Of a stretch of DNA of 62,695 bases, positions 8,957 to 17,632 are shown piece by piece. The DNA is taken from NCBI RefSeq assembly GCF_001043025.1, contig NZ_JYLD01000022.1, positions 1-62,695 of the forward strand. The letters are read 5' to 3'. Each line of letters starts with the position of its first letter. Position 1 is the stretch's first letter. The position numbers were made by a program, and so were the translations under genes. The stretch comes from Pseudomonas helleri (GTDB taxonomy: Bacteria; Pseudomonadota; Gammaproteobacteria; Pseudomonadales; Pseudomonadaceae). The notes under the pieces are model-generated. The model did no database searches, was not told where the DNA came from, and was given only the letters and a program-made list of their open reading frames with translations.

Positions 8957-9720
8957 TAACCCTCCAGCAAACGCCGAACGCGCTCAAGGTCTTCAGGAGT
9001 ATCGACACCGGCTGGCGGCGCCTCAAGCACATCACCGACGTGGATTCGCACGCCGTGCCACAGGGCACGCAACTGCTCAAGACGCTCGGTATTCTCGAGC
9101 CAGCATGGGCCCCAGTTAACGAAGTCCTGGAGGAAACCGGCACGGTAGGCGTAGATGCCAATGTGGCGACGGTACGGCACACCGGCAGGCAATGCGTTGG
9201 GCTGTTGGGCGAATTCATCCCGTGCCCACGGCAAGGTGGCACGGCTGAACGTCAGGGCCAGGCCATTGATATCGCTGACCACCTTGACCACGTTTGGGTT
9301 GAACAACTGCTCCACGTCTGCAATCGGCTCAGCCAGTGTGGAGATGCCCGCCTCGGCGTGGGCGGCCAGGTTCGCGGCCACTTGATCAATCAATGCAGGC
9401 GGGATCAACGGCTCGTCACCCTGGACGTTGACCACGATGGCATCGCTGGCCAGGCCCAACTGTGCGGCAACTTCGGCCAGACGGTCAGTGCCGGACTCGT
9501 GGTCTGCGCGGGTCAAGACCACCTCGGCGCCAAACGCCTGGCAGACCTCAACAATGCGCGCATCGTCGGTGGCGACTACCACACGCTGGGCGCTGCTTTT
9601 ACGGGCTTGCTCCCAGACGTGCTGGACCATCGGCTTGCCCGCGATCATTTGCAGCGGCTTGCCTGGCAAACGCGTCGAGGCAAACCGCGACGGAATTACC
9701 ACGGTAAAGGTCGGGGTCAT
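8956..9720 (-). CDS. kdsB: 3-deoxy-manno-octulosonate cytidylyltransferase (CMP-KDO synthetase)
   Basis: A 254-residue enzyme that activates KDO with CTP for lipopolysaccharide core assembly. The N-terminal nucleotide-binding signature is IPSRFASTRLPGKPL, and LTRADHESGTDRLAEV and VNVQGDEPLIPP are typical of the family. It sits between Trm112 and the phosphatase with overlapping ends. With lpxK upstream it forms the lipid A/KDO part of the operon. Confidence 0.97.
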   Translation of the reverse strand: MTPTFTVVIPSRFASTRLPGKPLQMIAGKPMVQHVWEQARKSSAQRVVVATDDARIVEVCQAFGAEVVLTRADHESGTDRLAEVAAQLGLASDAIVVNVQGDEPLIPPALIDQVAANLAAHAEAGISTLAEPIADVEQLFNPNVVKVVSDINGLALTFSRATLPWARDEFAQQPNALPAGVPYRRHIGIYAYRAGFLQDFVNWGPCWLENTERLEQLRALWHGVRIHVGDVLEAPPAGVDTPEDLERVRRLLEG

Positions 9721-9902
9721 TTATCCAGGCGCTCGTCGGTGCTCAGGGTACGGGCTTCGGTTTCCAGCATGACCGGAATGCCATCGCGAATCGGGTAGGC
9801 AAGGCCTGCGCCCTTGCTGATCAGTTCAGTTTTGTCGGCGCTGAGTTTGAGCGGGCCTTTGCACACTGGGCAAGCGAGGATATCGAGCAGTTTGGTGTCC
9901 AT
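9717..9902 (-). CDS. Trm112 family protein (YcaR-like)
   Basis: A 61-residue zinc-ribbon-like protein beginning MDTKLLDILACPVCKGPLKL, with CPVC at 11-14, followed by the family's LAYPIRDGIPVML core. Eukaryotic Trm112 is a methyltransferase partner; the bacterial role is unproven. It overlaps kdsB by 4 bp, and the lpxK-Trm112-kdsB order is widely conserved in gammaproteobacteria. Confidence 0.93.
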   Translation of the reverse strand: MDTKLLDILACPVCKGPLKLSADKTELISKGAGLAYPIRDGIPVMLETEARTLSTDERLDK

Positions 9903-9928
9903 AGGAATTCCCGAAAAGTAAAAATGAG

Positions 9929-10924
9929 TTAGGGCAAAAGACGCTTTAGCTGTTGGTCAAACCAAAGGACAAAGGCCTCTGATGGAACCGCGTCGACCGC
10001 CAGATACCACCAGTCGGGTGACGCAAAGTCGCGGCATTTCACAGCGTCCTTTTCAGTCATGACCACGGGCAGCGGCGGCGTAAAATTCAAGACCTCGGCA
10101 CTGTACGGCGCATGGTCAGCGAAAGCATGGGTGATTGGCCGCCAGTGTAGCGCTTCAAGGGTGGTGAAGAAACGCTGCGGGTTACCGATCCCGGCCACCG
10201 CGTGCAGCGCTTGGCCAGACGGGAAAAAGTCCAGCGCCTGACGCTCGCCGCTGCGCAGATTGATCAACGCCGTGGGCTGCAATTTAAAGGCAAAACCCGG
10301 CTGCGGATCGTGTTCGGCGCCGTTATACAGCACCGCGTCTACGCTCTGTAAGCGCTCGGCGGGTTCGCGCAATGGCCCGGCGGGCAGGCAATGGCCGTTG
10401 CCCAAGCCTCTGGCATTGTCGATCAGCACCAATTCCAGATCACGGGCCAGCCGGTAATGCTGCAAGCCGTCATCCGAGAGGATCAGATCCAGCGGTTCGC
10501 TGTCGAGCAAGGCTTTGACTGCACGGCTGCGGTCAGGGTCGATCATCAGCGGCACGCCGGTACGCTGCACGATCAATAGCGGCTCATCACCGGCCTGCGC
10601 CGCAGGTTGCTCCGCGGTCACACGCCAAGGCAACTGTGGCGGCTTGGCGCCATAGCCACGGCTGACCACGCCCACCCGCAGGCCATTGCGCTGGCAATGC
10701 TCGATCAACCACAGGATCAACGGCGTTTTGCCGGTGCCGCCCACGGTGATATTGCCAACCACCACCAGCGGCACCGGGGCGCGATAGATCTCGCCCTCGC
10801 CCGCCACAAAACGCGCGCGCTTGCGCTCAACCACACGGCGATACAGGCATTCCAGCGGGCTCAGCAATTTGAGCAGCGGGTGCCCGGTGTACCAGGCACG
10901 CAACAAACGATCAGACAGGGCCAT
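9929..10924 (-). CDS. lpxK: Tetraacyldisaccharide 4'-kinase LpxK
   Basis: A 331-residue inner-membrane-associated kinase that phosphorylates the 4' position of the lipid A disaccharide. The P-loop is VGNITVGGTGKTP near residues 56-68; SDDGLQHYRLARDLE and the late MTEKDAVKC are family motifs. The N-terminal hydrophobic helix (LLRAWYTGHPLLKLLSPLE) is the expected membrane contact. It starts one base into the end of exbD and is followed after 26 bp by Trm112. Confidence 0.96.
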   Translation of the reverse strand: MALSDRLLRAWYTGHPLLKLLSPLECLYRRVVERKRARFVAGEGEIYRAPVPLVVVGNITVGGTGKTPLILWLIEHCQRNGLRVGVVSRGYGAKPPQLPWRVTAEQPAAQAGDEPLLIVQRTGVPLMIDPDRSRAVKALLDSEPLDLILSDDGLQHYRLARDLELVLIDNARGLGNGHCLPAGPLREPAERLQSVDAVLYNGAEHDPQPGFAFKLQPTALINLRSGERQALDFFPSGQALHAVAGIGNPQRFFTTLEALHWRPITHAFADHAPYSAEVLNFTPPLPVVMTEKDAVKCRDFASPDWWYLAVDAVPSEAFVLWFDQQLKRLLP

Positions 10925-11352
10925 CAGGGGGTCGCCTGCGACTCAACGGTGGTCATGCGCAAATGGCTGAAGCCGAGCTTGCCGGCGGCATCCATTGCCG
11001 TAATCACGAACTGGTGCTGGGCCTTGCCGTCAGCACTGATCGACACCGGCAGGTTGGTGTCGCCGCCCGAGGCTGTACGCAGTGCGTCCATCAGGCTTGC
11101 CAGATCGTTTTTCGGCAGCAACTGGTTGTTGACCGAAAACACCCCGTCGGCGCTGATGGCGATGTCCAGCAGCTTGGTGTTCTGATCTTCGGTGGGGGCG
11201 CCGCTGACCGACTCGGGCAGGTCGACGCGCAGTTGGGTCTCGCGGGTGAACGTGGTGGTGACCACAAAAAACAGCAGCAGGATAAACACCACGTCGATCA
11301 GCGACGCGAGGTTGATGTCGACCGTTTCCCGTGGCTTGCGGCGAAATTTCAC
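10924..11352 (-). CDS. ExbD/TolR family biopolymer transport protein
   Basis: A 142-residue protein with one membrane span at about 14-38 (INLASLIDVVFILLLFF), whose Asp20 is the proton-path residue of ExbD/TolR. The rest is periplasmic. It overlaps the ExbB-like gene by 4 bp and lpxK by 1 bp. The family couples proton flow through an ExbB/MotA-type channel to periplasmic work. Placement beside lpxK and comEC rather than tonB or tolA argues against naming it strictly ExbD or TolR. Confidence 0.93.
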   Translation of the reverse strand: MKFRRKPRETVDINLASLIDVVFILLLFFVVTTTFTRETQLRVDLPESVSGAPTEDQNTKLLDIAISADGVFSVNNQLLPKNDLASLMDALRTASGGDTNLPVSISADGKAQHQFVITAMDAAGKLGFSHLRMTTVESQATP

Positions 11353-11984
11353 GCTTTGCTCCCGACCATGTCGACTTCGCGGTCGCCCTGCACCACTTCA
11401 ACCAGCTTGATCGCTTCCTGCTCCATGCCAACCACCAACTCGTCGACCCGGCGCTGCAGGAACCGGTGGAAGAACACCGAAGGAATCCCCACCATCAGGC
11501 CCGCCGCAGTGGTGATCAAGGCCTTGGAAATCCCGCCCGCGAGCACCGCCGCGTTGGTGGTCATGCCGGTGCCCATAAAAGCGCTGAAAATATCGATCAT
11601 GCCCAACACCGTGCCCAACAGGCCCAGTAAGGGCGCCATCGCAGCAATCGTGCCCAAGGCGTTGAGGTAGCGTTCCAGCTCGTGGATAACCCGGGCAGCG
11701 GCTTCTTCAATGCACTCTTTCATGATCTCGCGACCATGCTTAGAGTTGGCCAGGCCAGCCGCCAAAATTTCACCGAGCGGGGAGTCAGCGCGCAGTTGCT
11801 TGAGTTTTTCTTTGTCCAGCTGTTTGTCCTTGATCCAGACCCACACCTGCCCAAGCAAGTGCGGCGGGGTCACGCGGCTGGCGCGCAGGGTCCACAGGCG
11901 CTCGACAATAATGCCCAGCGCGGCAACAGAACTCAGAATGATCGGCAGCATCATCCAGCCGCCGGATTTGACCAGTTCCCACAC
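11349..11984 (-). CDS. MotA/TolQ/ExbB proton channel family protein
   Basis: I choose the GTG at 11984 (211 residues): it has a GAGGGG ribosome site and begins WELVKSGGWMMLPIIL, the usual Pseudomonas N-terminus. An upstream in-frame GTG at 12014 would add ten residues. Three membrane spans are visible, near 10-30, 105-130 and 150-175; MAPLLGLLGTVLGMIDIF is the family signature. It forms the channel with the ExbD-like protein encoded 4 bp overlapped downstream. The client system is unknown. Confidence 0.93.
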   Translation of the reverse strand: MWELVKSGGWMMLPIILSSVAALGIIVERLWTLRASRVTPPHLLGQVWVWIKDKQLDKEKLKQLRADSPLGEILAAGLANSKHGREIMKECIEEAAARVIHELERYLNALGTIAAMAPLLGLLGTVLGMIDIFSAFMGTGMTTNAAVLAGGISKALITTAAGLMVGIPSVFFHRFLQRRVDELVVGMEQEAIKLVEVVQGDREVDMVGSKA

Positions 11985-12032
11985 AGTGACAATCCCCTCG
12001 AAAAAGTGCGCCACTTTACCACAAGGTCGACG

Positions 12033-14249
12033 TTAATCCCGCCAGAACCGCCGCTGCTCGCGCAGGCTTTCAGCCACCCCGAAGGTGCCCAGCCGAAAGC
12101 GTACGGCACCGTGTTCGGCGCTGTCCCAGATCCCCATGCCCAGCGCCTTGTAGCGCGCCATCACCTGCGGGTGCGGATGCCCAAAGGTATTGCCATGCCC
12201 TCTGGAGATCAACACCGCCGAAGGTGACAGGTTTTTTAGAAAGACCATCGAGGACGAGGTGCGGCTACCGTGGTGCGGCGCCTGCAACCAGTGCGTGGGC
12301 ACCGCCAGAGGGCTGTTGAGAAAAGCTCGCTCGGCGTCGATATTGATATCACCGGTCAACAGCAACCGTTCGTCGCTGGCTTCGATCTGCAACACGCACG
12401 AACGCTGATTACCGTCGGTCGCGCCGTCCCATTGCCACAATGCAAACTTCACCCCGTCCCATTCCCAGCGCTCGCCGCTGTTACAAGGCTTGGCCTGAAG
12501 CTGTTCGGCCAATAGCGGCACATCACCGCTGACCACCCGTTTAACCTTCATGGCCCGCTGTACCGCCAGCGCACCGCCCGCGTGATCCGAATCGGCGTGG
12601 CTGATCAGCATCATGTCCAGCGTACCGATGCCCATCGCTTGCAGTGCCGGGACCACCACGCGCTCGCCCTGGTCAAGGTTGCGCACTTTTGGCCCAGCGT
12701 CATATAGCAGCGTGTGATGGCGGGTTCGCACGATGATTGCCAGGCCTTGACCGACATCCAGTTGCAACACCTCTGCCTGGCCCGGCGGGACAAACGTTTG
12801 CGGGGCAAACACCGCCAGCAGCACCAGCGGCCAGCCCAGTGGCCTCAGCACCATCCCGGCAGGCAGCAACAGCAGCAAGGCACCGAGCGCCGCCAGCAGC
12901 CAGACACTGATCGGCACGCTGGCAGGCAACCAGGGCGACAGCGTCCCGACCAGCCCTGTCAGCCCCCAAATCAAGCCATTGAGCAAGCCGCCCGCCACCC
13001 ACAGCAACCCTTCACCGACCCAGGGCACCGGCAGCAACACAGTGCCCAGCAACGCCGCAGGCAACACCAACAGGCTAATCCACGGCACCGCCACCAGATT
13101 GGCCAGCGGGCCAGACAGGCTGATGGGCAACCCGAGAATCCACAGCATCGGGAACAAACCAATCGCGATCAAGCCTTGCGGGCGCAGCCATGCCGCTCGC
13201 CAGCTCCACGGGCCCAAGCGTGAACTAAAGGTAAAAATCAGCACCGCAACGGCGGCGAACGAGAGCCAAAACCCCGCCATCAAGCTGGCCAGCGGTTCAA
13301 TGATCAGCACCGCGTTGAGCGCCAGCAAAAAGGGCAGCCACACACCCAAGTGGCGAAACCGCAGGCGCCATATCAACACCAGCCCGAGCATGGCGCAGGC
13401 CCGCTGTACCGGCACCTCAAAACCGGCCAGCAAGCCGTAACCCAGCGCTCCGGCAAAAGCCAGGCCGCACGCCCAAGGCAACCACGGCAGCCGTCGTGGC
13501 CACAGACCGTAACGCGCCAACAAGGCCACCAGACCATAAATCAGCCCGGCAAACAGGCCAATGTGCTGCCCCGAGATCACCAGTAAATGCACCGTGCCGG
13601 TCGCTTGCAGCAGCTTCCAGTCATCAGCGCTTAACCCTGAACCGTCGCCCATCACCAATGCAGCCAGCCATGGCGCCCGGCCATTAGCCTCGACTTGCAA
13701 TAACTGCTGGCGCAAGCCATCGCGCCAGGCATGCCGGGCGGGGGCTAATAACTGGCCATCCTTGATCGTGCCCGTGGCGCCAATACGCTGGGCCAACAGC
13801 CAGGCCTGATAATCAAAGCCACGGGGGTTAAGCAGCCCTTTGGGCCGTTTGAGAGTGACCGCCAGTCGCCAACGCTCGCCGCTATTGACCGGCGGCCCGC
13901 CGTACCAGCTCAAGCGCAAGGTAGAGGGCAATGTGGCGTGTCGCGAATAAGCATCACGCACTTCAAAACGCACCACCGCGTCGGACTGCTGAGGCAAACC
14001 GACCACCCGCCCCTCGACCCATAACGTGCGGCCATCCAGTGCAGGCGACAGCCGATCATCAAGCGCCGATTGCCCTTGCACACAGGCCCAGCTCAACCCA
14101 AGCAGAAAAAGCCCCGCCGGATAAACCCGCACCACCAACAGCAGCAGCCCCGCACCCAGCATCAACAGCACCCACTCAAGGGCGGGTATTGCCGGTAAAA
14201 AGCGCAGCACGATCAAGCCCGAAGCCAGCGCTAACAATCCCGAGTACAT
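12033..14249 (-). CDS. comEC: DNA internalization-related competence protein ComEC/Rec2
   Basis: A 738-residue polytopic inner-membrane protein that carries single-stranded DNA into the cytoplasm during natural transformation. It has N-terminal hydrophobic helices, a DUF4131-type region, the Competence domain (MGDGSGLSADDW, then LVISGQHIGLFAGL), about ten spans in all, and a C-terminal metallo-beta-lactamase-like domain with SHADSDHAGG near residue 548. The reading frame is intact. It is the first gene of the minus-strand envelope block, a position also seen in P. aeruginosa. Confidence 0.95.
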   Translation of the reverse strand: MYSGLLALASGLIVLRFLPAIPALEWVLLMLGAGLLLLVVRVYPAGLFLLGLSWACVQGQSALDDRLSPALDGRTLWVEGRVVGLPQQSDAVVRFEVRDAYSRHATLPSTLRLSWYGGPPVNSGERWRLAVTLKRPKGLLNPRGFDYQAWLLAQRIGATGTIKDGQLLAPARHAWRDGLRQQLLQVEANGRAPWLAALVMGDGSGLSADDWKLLQATGTVHLLVISGQHIGLFAGLIYGLVALLARYGLWPRRLPWLPWACGLAFAGALGYGLLAGFEVPVQRACAMLGLVLIWRLRFRHLGVWLPFLLALNAVLIIEPLASLMAGFWLSFAAVAVLIFTFSSRLGPWSWRAAWLRPQGLIAIGLFPMLWILGLPISLSGPLANLVAVPWISLLVLPAALLGTVLLPVPWVGEGLLWVAGGLLNGLIWGLTGLVGTLSPWLPASVPISVWLLAALGALLLLLPAGMVLRPLGWPLVLLAVFAPQTFVPPGQAEVLQLDVGQGLAIIVRTRHHTLLYDAGPKVRNLDQGERVVVPALQAMGIGTLDMMLISHADSDHAGGALAVQRAMKVKRVVSGDVPLLAEQLQAKPCNSGERWEWDGVKFALWQWDGATDGNQRSCVLQIEASDERLLLTGDINIDAERAFLNSPLAVPTHWLQAPHHGSRTSSSMVFLKNLSPSAVLISRGHGNTFGHPHPQVMARYKALGMGIWDSAEHGAVRFRLGTFGVAESLREQRRFWRD

Positions 14250-14383
14250 AACCTGATCCGCAGTAATTCCTGCCCTCGGATTAGCCGGGTTTTATCGTCG
14301 CATCCTAAAAAATTGTCACAAAGTCTGAAGAGTCGACCTGCAAAATGTGGGCATACTGCCTCCCTGTTCCAAGCGAGAAGCCC

Positions 14384-14905
14384 ATGCCACGGCGTTCAAT
14401 CAAACGTTTCATGCCAGATCCGGCGCGCATCAAGGAACACAAATCCTTACGGTTCTTGGGCTCACTGCTGCATGACCCCAACCTCTGGCACCTCAATCGT
14501 CACTCTGTCGCCCGGGCGATGGCGGTGGGTCTGTTTGCTGCTTTTATCCCCATGCCCTTTCAAATGCTCCTGGCCGCCTGCCTGGCGATCATGGTGCGCA
14601 GCAATATGCCGATTTCGGTCAGCCTGGTCTGGCTGACCAACCCGATCACCATGCCGCCGATTTTTTACTGCACCTATGTGCTGGGCGCATGGCTGATGGA
14701 CGTTCCGGCCCGCAGCATGCCTGATGAACTCACGTGGGCGTGGATCAGCAGCCAGCTCTCGACCGTGTGGCAGCCGTTTTTATTGGGTTCGGTGGTGTGT
14801 GGAGTGGTACTGGGCGGGATGGGTTACTGCTTGACCATGGTGTATTGGCGCTGGTGGGTCAGCCGGCAGTGGAAGCGGCGCAAGCAACAGCGCAAGGCTT
14901 TGTAA
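14384..14905 (+). CDS. DUF2062 domain-containing membrane protein
   Basis: From ATG 14384 (173 residues, MPRRSIKRFM) this is a DUF2062 protein. The core HSVARAMAVGLFAAFIPMPFQM holds the first membrane segment; further spans are near 65-90 and 125-150. A longer frame from 14345 adds 13 residues without family support. The C-terminus is strongly basic. Function is unknown. It diverges from comEC across a 134-bp spacer. Confidence 0.88.
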   Translation: MPRRSIKRFMPDPARIKEHKSLRFLGSLLHDPNLWHLNRHSVARAMAVGLFAAFIPMPFQMLLAACLAIMVRSNMPISVSLVWLTNPITMPPIFYCTYVLGAWLMDVPARSMPDELTWAWISSQLSTVWQPFLLGSVVCGVVLGGMGYCLTMVYWRWWVSRQWKRRKQQRKAL

Positions 14906-14924
14906 AACGTGCCTTGCACCTTTG

Positions 14925-14991
14925 TGTAGGAGCGGGCTTGCCTCGCGATCTTTTGATCTTGAAAAGATCGCGAGACAAGCTCGCTCCTACA
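14925..14991. repeat. REP palindrome (REP pair, one copy)
   Basis: Two inverted arms starting TGTAGGAGCG and ending CGCTCCTACA enclose the central GATCTTTTGATCTTGAAAAGATC. This is the extragenic palindrome common in fluorescens-type Pseudomonas. It lies between the DUF2062 gene and the converging permease gene and can also act as a transcription stop. Confidence 0.85.
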
Positions 14992-15003
14992 GGGGTGTGA
15001 AAG

Positions 15004-15783
15004 CTACTGGCGCATGCCGCGGCCGCTGACCAGCAGTTTGGCGCAGGCGAAGTACAACACCACGGTTGCGACGACCATAAAGGTCAGCGCCACGCTGATT
15101 TTGATGTCCGATACGCCGAGGATCCCGTAGCGGAAGGCGTTGACCATGTGCAGCACCGGGTTGGCCAAGGACACGCTCTGCCAAAACGGTGGCAACAGGG
15201 TAATCGAGTAGAACACCCCGCCCAGGTAGGTCAGCGGCGTCAGCACAAACGTCGGGATGATCGAGATATCGTCGAAGTTGCGCGCAAATACGGCGTTGAT
15301 AAAGCCCGACAACGAGAAGATCGTCGCGGTCAGCACCACCACCACAATGGTCAGGAGCAGGTGATGCACCTGCAAGTGGGTGAAGAACAGTGACAGCAAG
15401 GTCACGATCAAGCCCACCATCAAGCCGCGCAAGATACCGCCCACGGTGAAGCCGATCAGAATGGTGTGGGGCGACACCGGAGACACCATCAGTTCTTCAA
15501 TCGAACGCTGGAACTTGGCACCAAAGAAGCTCGATACCACGTTGCCGTAGGAGTTGGTGATCACCGACATCATGATCAGGCCCGGCACGATGTACTCCAT
15601 ATAGGTGAAACCACCCATATCACCGATTTGCCGACCAATCAGGTTACCGAAGATCACAAAGTACAAGACCATGGTGATCGCTGGCGGCAGCAGGGTTTGC
15701 GGCCAGATGCGCATGAAACGGCGCACTTCACGGTAAATGATGGTGTTCAACGCCACCAGGTTGGGACGCAGTTCTGAACTCAT
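15004..15783 (-). CDS. ABC-2 type transporter permease (YadH-like)
   Basis: A 259-residue inner-membrane permease with about six spans and an ABC-2 domain covering most of the length; the segment YMEYIVPGLIMMSVITNSYG is typical. It overlaps the ATPase gene by 4 bp, so the pair forms one export complex. Close relatives (E. coli YadGH) have no proven substrate. In P. aeruginosa a similar pair precedes a GST and an acyl-CoA dehydrogenase (PA2811-PA2815 as I recall), as here. Confidence 0.92.
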   Translation of the reverse strand: MSSELRPNLVALNTIIYREVRRFMRIWPQTLLPPAITMVLYFVIFGNLIGRQIGDMGGFTYMEYIVPGLIMMSVITNSYGNVVSSFFGAKFQRSIEELMVSPVSPHTILIGFTVGGILRGLMVGLIVTLLSLFFTHLQVHHLLLTIVVVVLTATIFSLSGFINAVFARNFDDISIIPTFVLTPLTYLGGVFYSITLLPPFWQSVSLANPVLHMVNAFRYGILGVSDIKISVALTFMVVATVVLYFACAKLLVSGRGMRQ

Positions 15784-16712
15784 ACGGCCACCTTTGCCAG
15801 GTTTTTCTCGACCAGCGACACAAACAACTCCTCAAGGCGGTTGGTTTTATTGCGCAGGCTCACCACTTCGATGTTTTGCGCGGCCAGTTGGGTGAACAAA
15901 CCGGTAATGCCCACGGCTTTGTCGACTTGTACTTCCAGGGTGCTGCCATCGAGCAACAGGCTCGGGTAGCCGATGAGGTGCGGGGTAGACGCCAGCGGAT
16001 GCTTCAGATCGAGGACAAAGGTCTCGACGTGCAGTTGCCCGAGCAACTGGCGCATGCTGGTGTTTTCGACGATGGTGCCGTGGTCGATGATGCCGATGTT
16101 GCGGCACAACTGCTCAGCCTCTTCCAGGTAATGGGTGGTGAGGATGATGGTGGTGCCCTGCTCGTTCAGCTCAGTGAGGAAGGTCCACATCGAGCGGCGC
16201 AGTTCAATGTCCACACCGGCAGTCGGTTCGTCGAGGATCAACAGGCGCGGCTCATGCACCAGCGCCCGGGCGATCATCAGTCGACGCTTCATACCGCCCG
16301 ACAACGAACGCGAAGGGGTGTCGCGCTTGTCCCAAAGCCCCAACTGCGTCAGGTACTTTTCGGCACGTTCCTTGGCGATTTTGGCCGGAATACCGTAGTA
16401 CCCCGCCTGAGTCACGACGATGTCGAAGGTCTTTTCAAACTGGTTGAAGTTGAACTCTTGCGGCACCACCCCGATGCTGCGCTTGAGCGCGGCGGGGTTG
16501 CGGTCCAGGTCATGGCCGAAGACATTCACCGTGCCGCTGGTTTTGTTCACCAACGTGGAAAGAATGCCGATGGTCGTGGATTTGCCGGCACCGTTAGGGC
16601 CCAGCAAAGCGAAAAAGTCACCTTCAGCAACGTCCAGATCGATACCACTCAGGGCCTGGAAACCGTTGCCGTAGGTTTTGGTTAGCTGCCGTATGGACAG
16701 AGCGGAACTCAT
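15780..16712 (-). CDS. ABC transporter ATP-binding protein (YadG-like)
   Basis: A 310-residue ATPase. Walker A is GPNGAGKSTT near residue 38, the Q-loop is VVPQEF, the signature is LSGGMKRRLMIARAL, and Walker B is LLILDEPTAG. The C-terminal 90 residues form the extension typical of exporters paired with ABC-2 permeases. It is first of a two-gene unit with the permease. The 146-bp spacer to the GST gene should hold its promoter, but none is obvious. Confidence 0.94.
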   Translation of the reverse strand: MSSALSIRQLTKTYGNGFQALSGIDLDVAEGDFFALLGPNGAGKSTTIGILSTLVNKTSGTVNVFGHDLDRNPAALKRSIGVVPQEFNFNQFEKTFDIVVTQAGYYGIPAKIAKERAEKYLTQLGLWDKRDTPSRSLSGGMKRRLMIARALVHEPRLLILDEPTAGVDIELRRSMWTFLTELNEQGTTIILTTHYLEEAEQLCRNIGIIDHGTIVENTSMRQLLGQLHVETFVLDLKHPLASTPHLIGYPSLLLDGSTLEVQVDKAVGITGLFTQLAAQNIEVVSLRNKTNRLEELFVSLVEKNLAKVAV

Positions 16713-16858
16713 ATCGGATTACGCACCAAGATGGGAATAAGAGGGATGACTCAATAAGGGCGAACTGTCTGTAAGACAAGTCCGACAAAGCCAATGAACA
16801 GGTGCCATGGTGCTTGGCCTTGTCGCACAAGTACAGTCGCCCGTATTAATAGTGGCTA

Positions 16859-17482
16859 TTAAGTCAACGCAGTCATCACCGCATTCCGGTAGGCAGGGCG
16901 CAGTTTGAGGCGCTCATACCAGGCCTCCAGGTGCGGCATTGACGGGCGTTCGATGGGCATTTCAAACCAGGCGTAAATAAACGACCCCAGCGGGATGTCA
17001 CCCATGCCGATTTCATCACCCGAGAGGTAAGGCTTTTCGGCCAGCGCCTGGTCGGGAATGACCAGCAGCTCGGCGCAGGTCTTGATCGAGGCGTTGATTT
17101 TCACCCAGTCCTGCTGCTCGGCCGGGGTGCGCAAAATCCCCCAGAACACATCGCGAAAAGCACCGGCAAACGACGAGGTGGTCCAGTCCATCCACTTGTC
17201 TGCCTGGGCGCGAACGCGATTGTCATCCTGATACCAGGACGTGTCCGAGCCGTATTCGGCGGACAGATAGCGCACAATCACGTTGGATTCCCACAACACA
17301 AACCCACCGTCTTCCAGCATTGGCACACGGCCATTGGGGTTCAGCGCCCGGTATTCCGGGCTGTCGACCACACCAAACGCACCGCCCGCCTCTGCACGCT
17401 CATACTCAAGCGCCAACTCTTCAATACACCACAACACTTTCCTGACATTCGACGAATTCTTGCGACCCCACACTTTCAGCAT
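16859..17482 (-). CDS. Glutathione S-transferase family protein
   Basis: I choose ATG 17482 (207 residues, MLKVWGRKNSSNVRKVLW), which has an AGGAG ribosome site and starts at the thioredoxin-fold strand; the open frame runs 92 codons further upstream but that part is not GST-like. The N-terminal domain holds NSSNVRK near the expected catalytic Ser and the glutathione-contact stretch WESNVIVRYL. The helical C-terminal domain follows. Conjugation substrate unknown. Confidence 0.92.
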   Translation of the reverse strand: MLKVWGRKNSSNVRKVLWCIEELALEYERAEAGGAFGVVDSPEYRALNPNGRVPMLEDGGFVLWESNVIVRYLSAEYGSDTSWYQDDNRVRAQADKWMDWTTSSFAGAFRDVFWGILRTPAEQQDWVKINASIKTCAELLVIPDQALAEKPYLSGDEIGMGDIPLGSFIYAWFEMPIERPSMPHLEAWYERLKLRPAYRNAVMTALT

Positions 17483-17632
17483 GATGAAACTCCTGATTGA
17501 TAGACGCCGGGGCAGTCTACGCCGTGAAGCTGAACTGTGCCTCCCGCACAAGGTCACTATTGGACGACCTTGCTCAAGAGTTGCGACTAAGCTCACAAGG
17601 GTGCGCCCCCCTGGCTCCATGGAGGATTGGAT

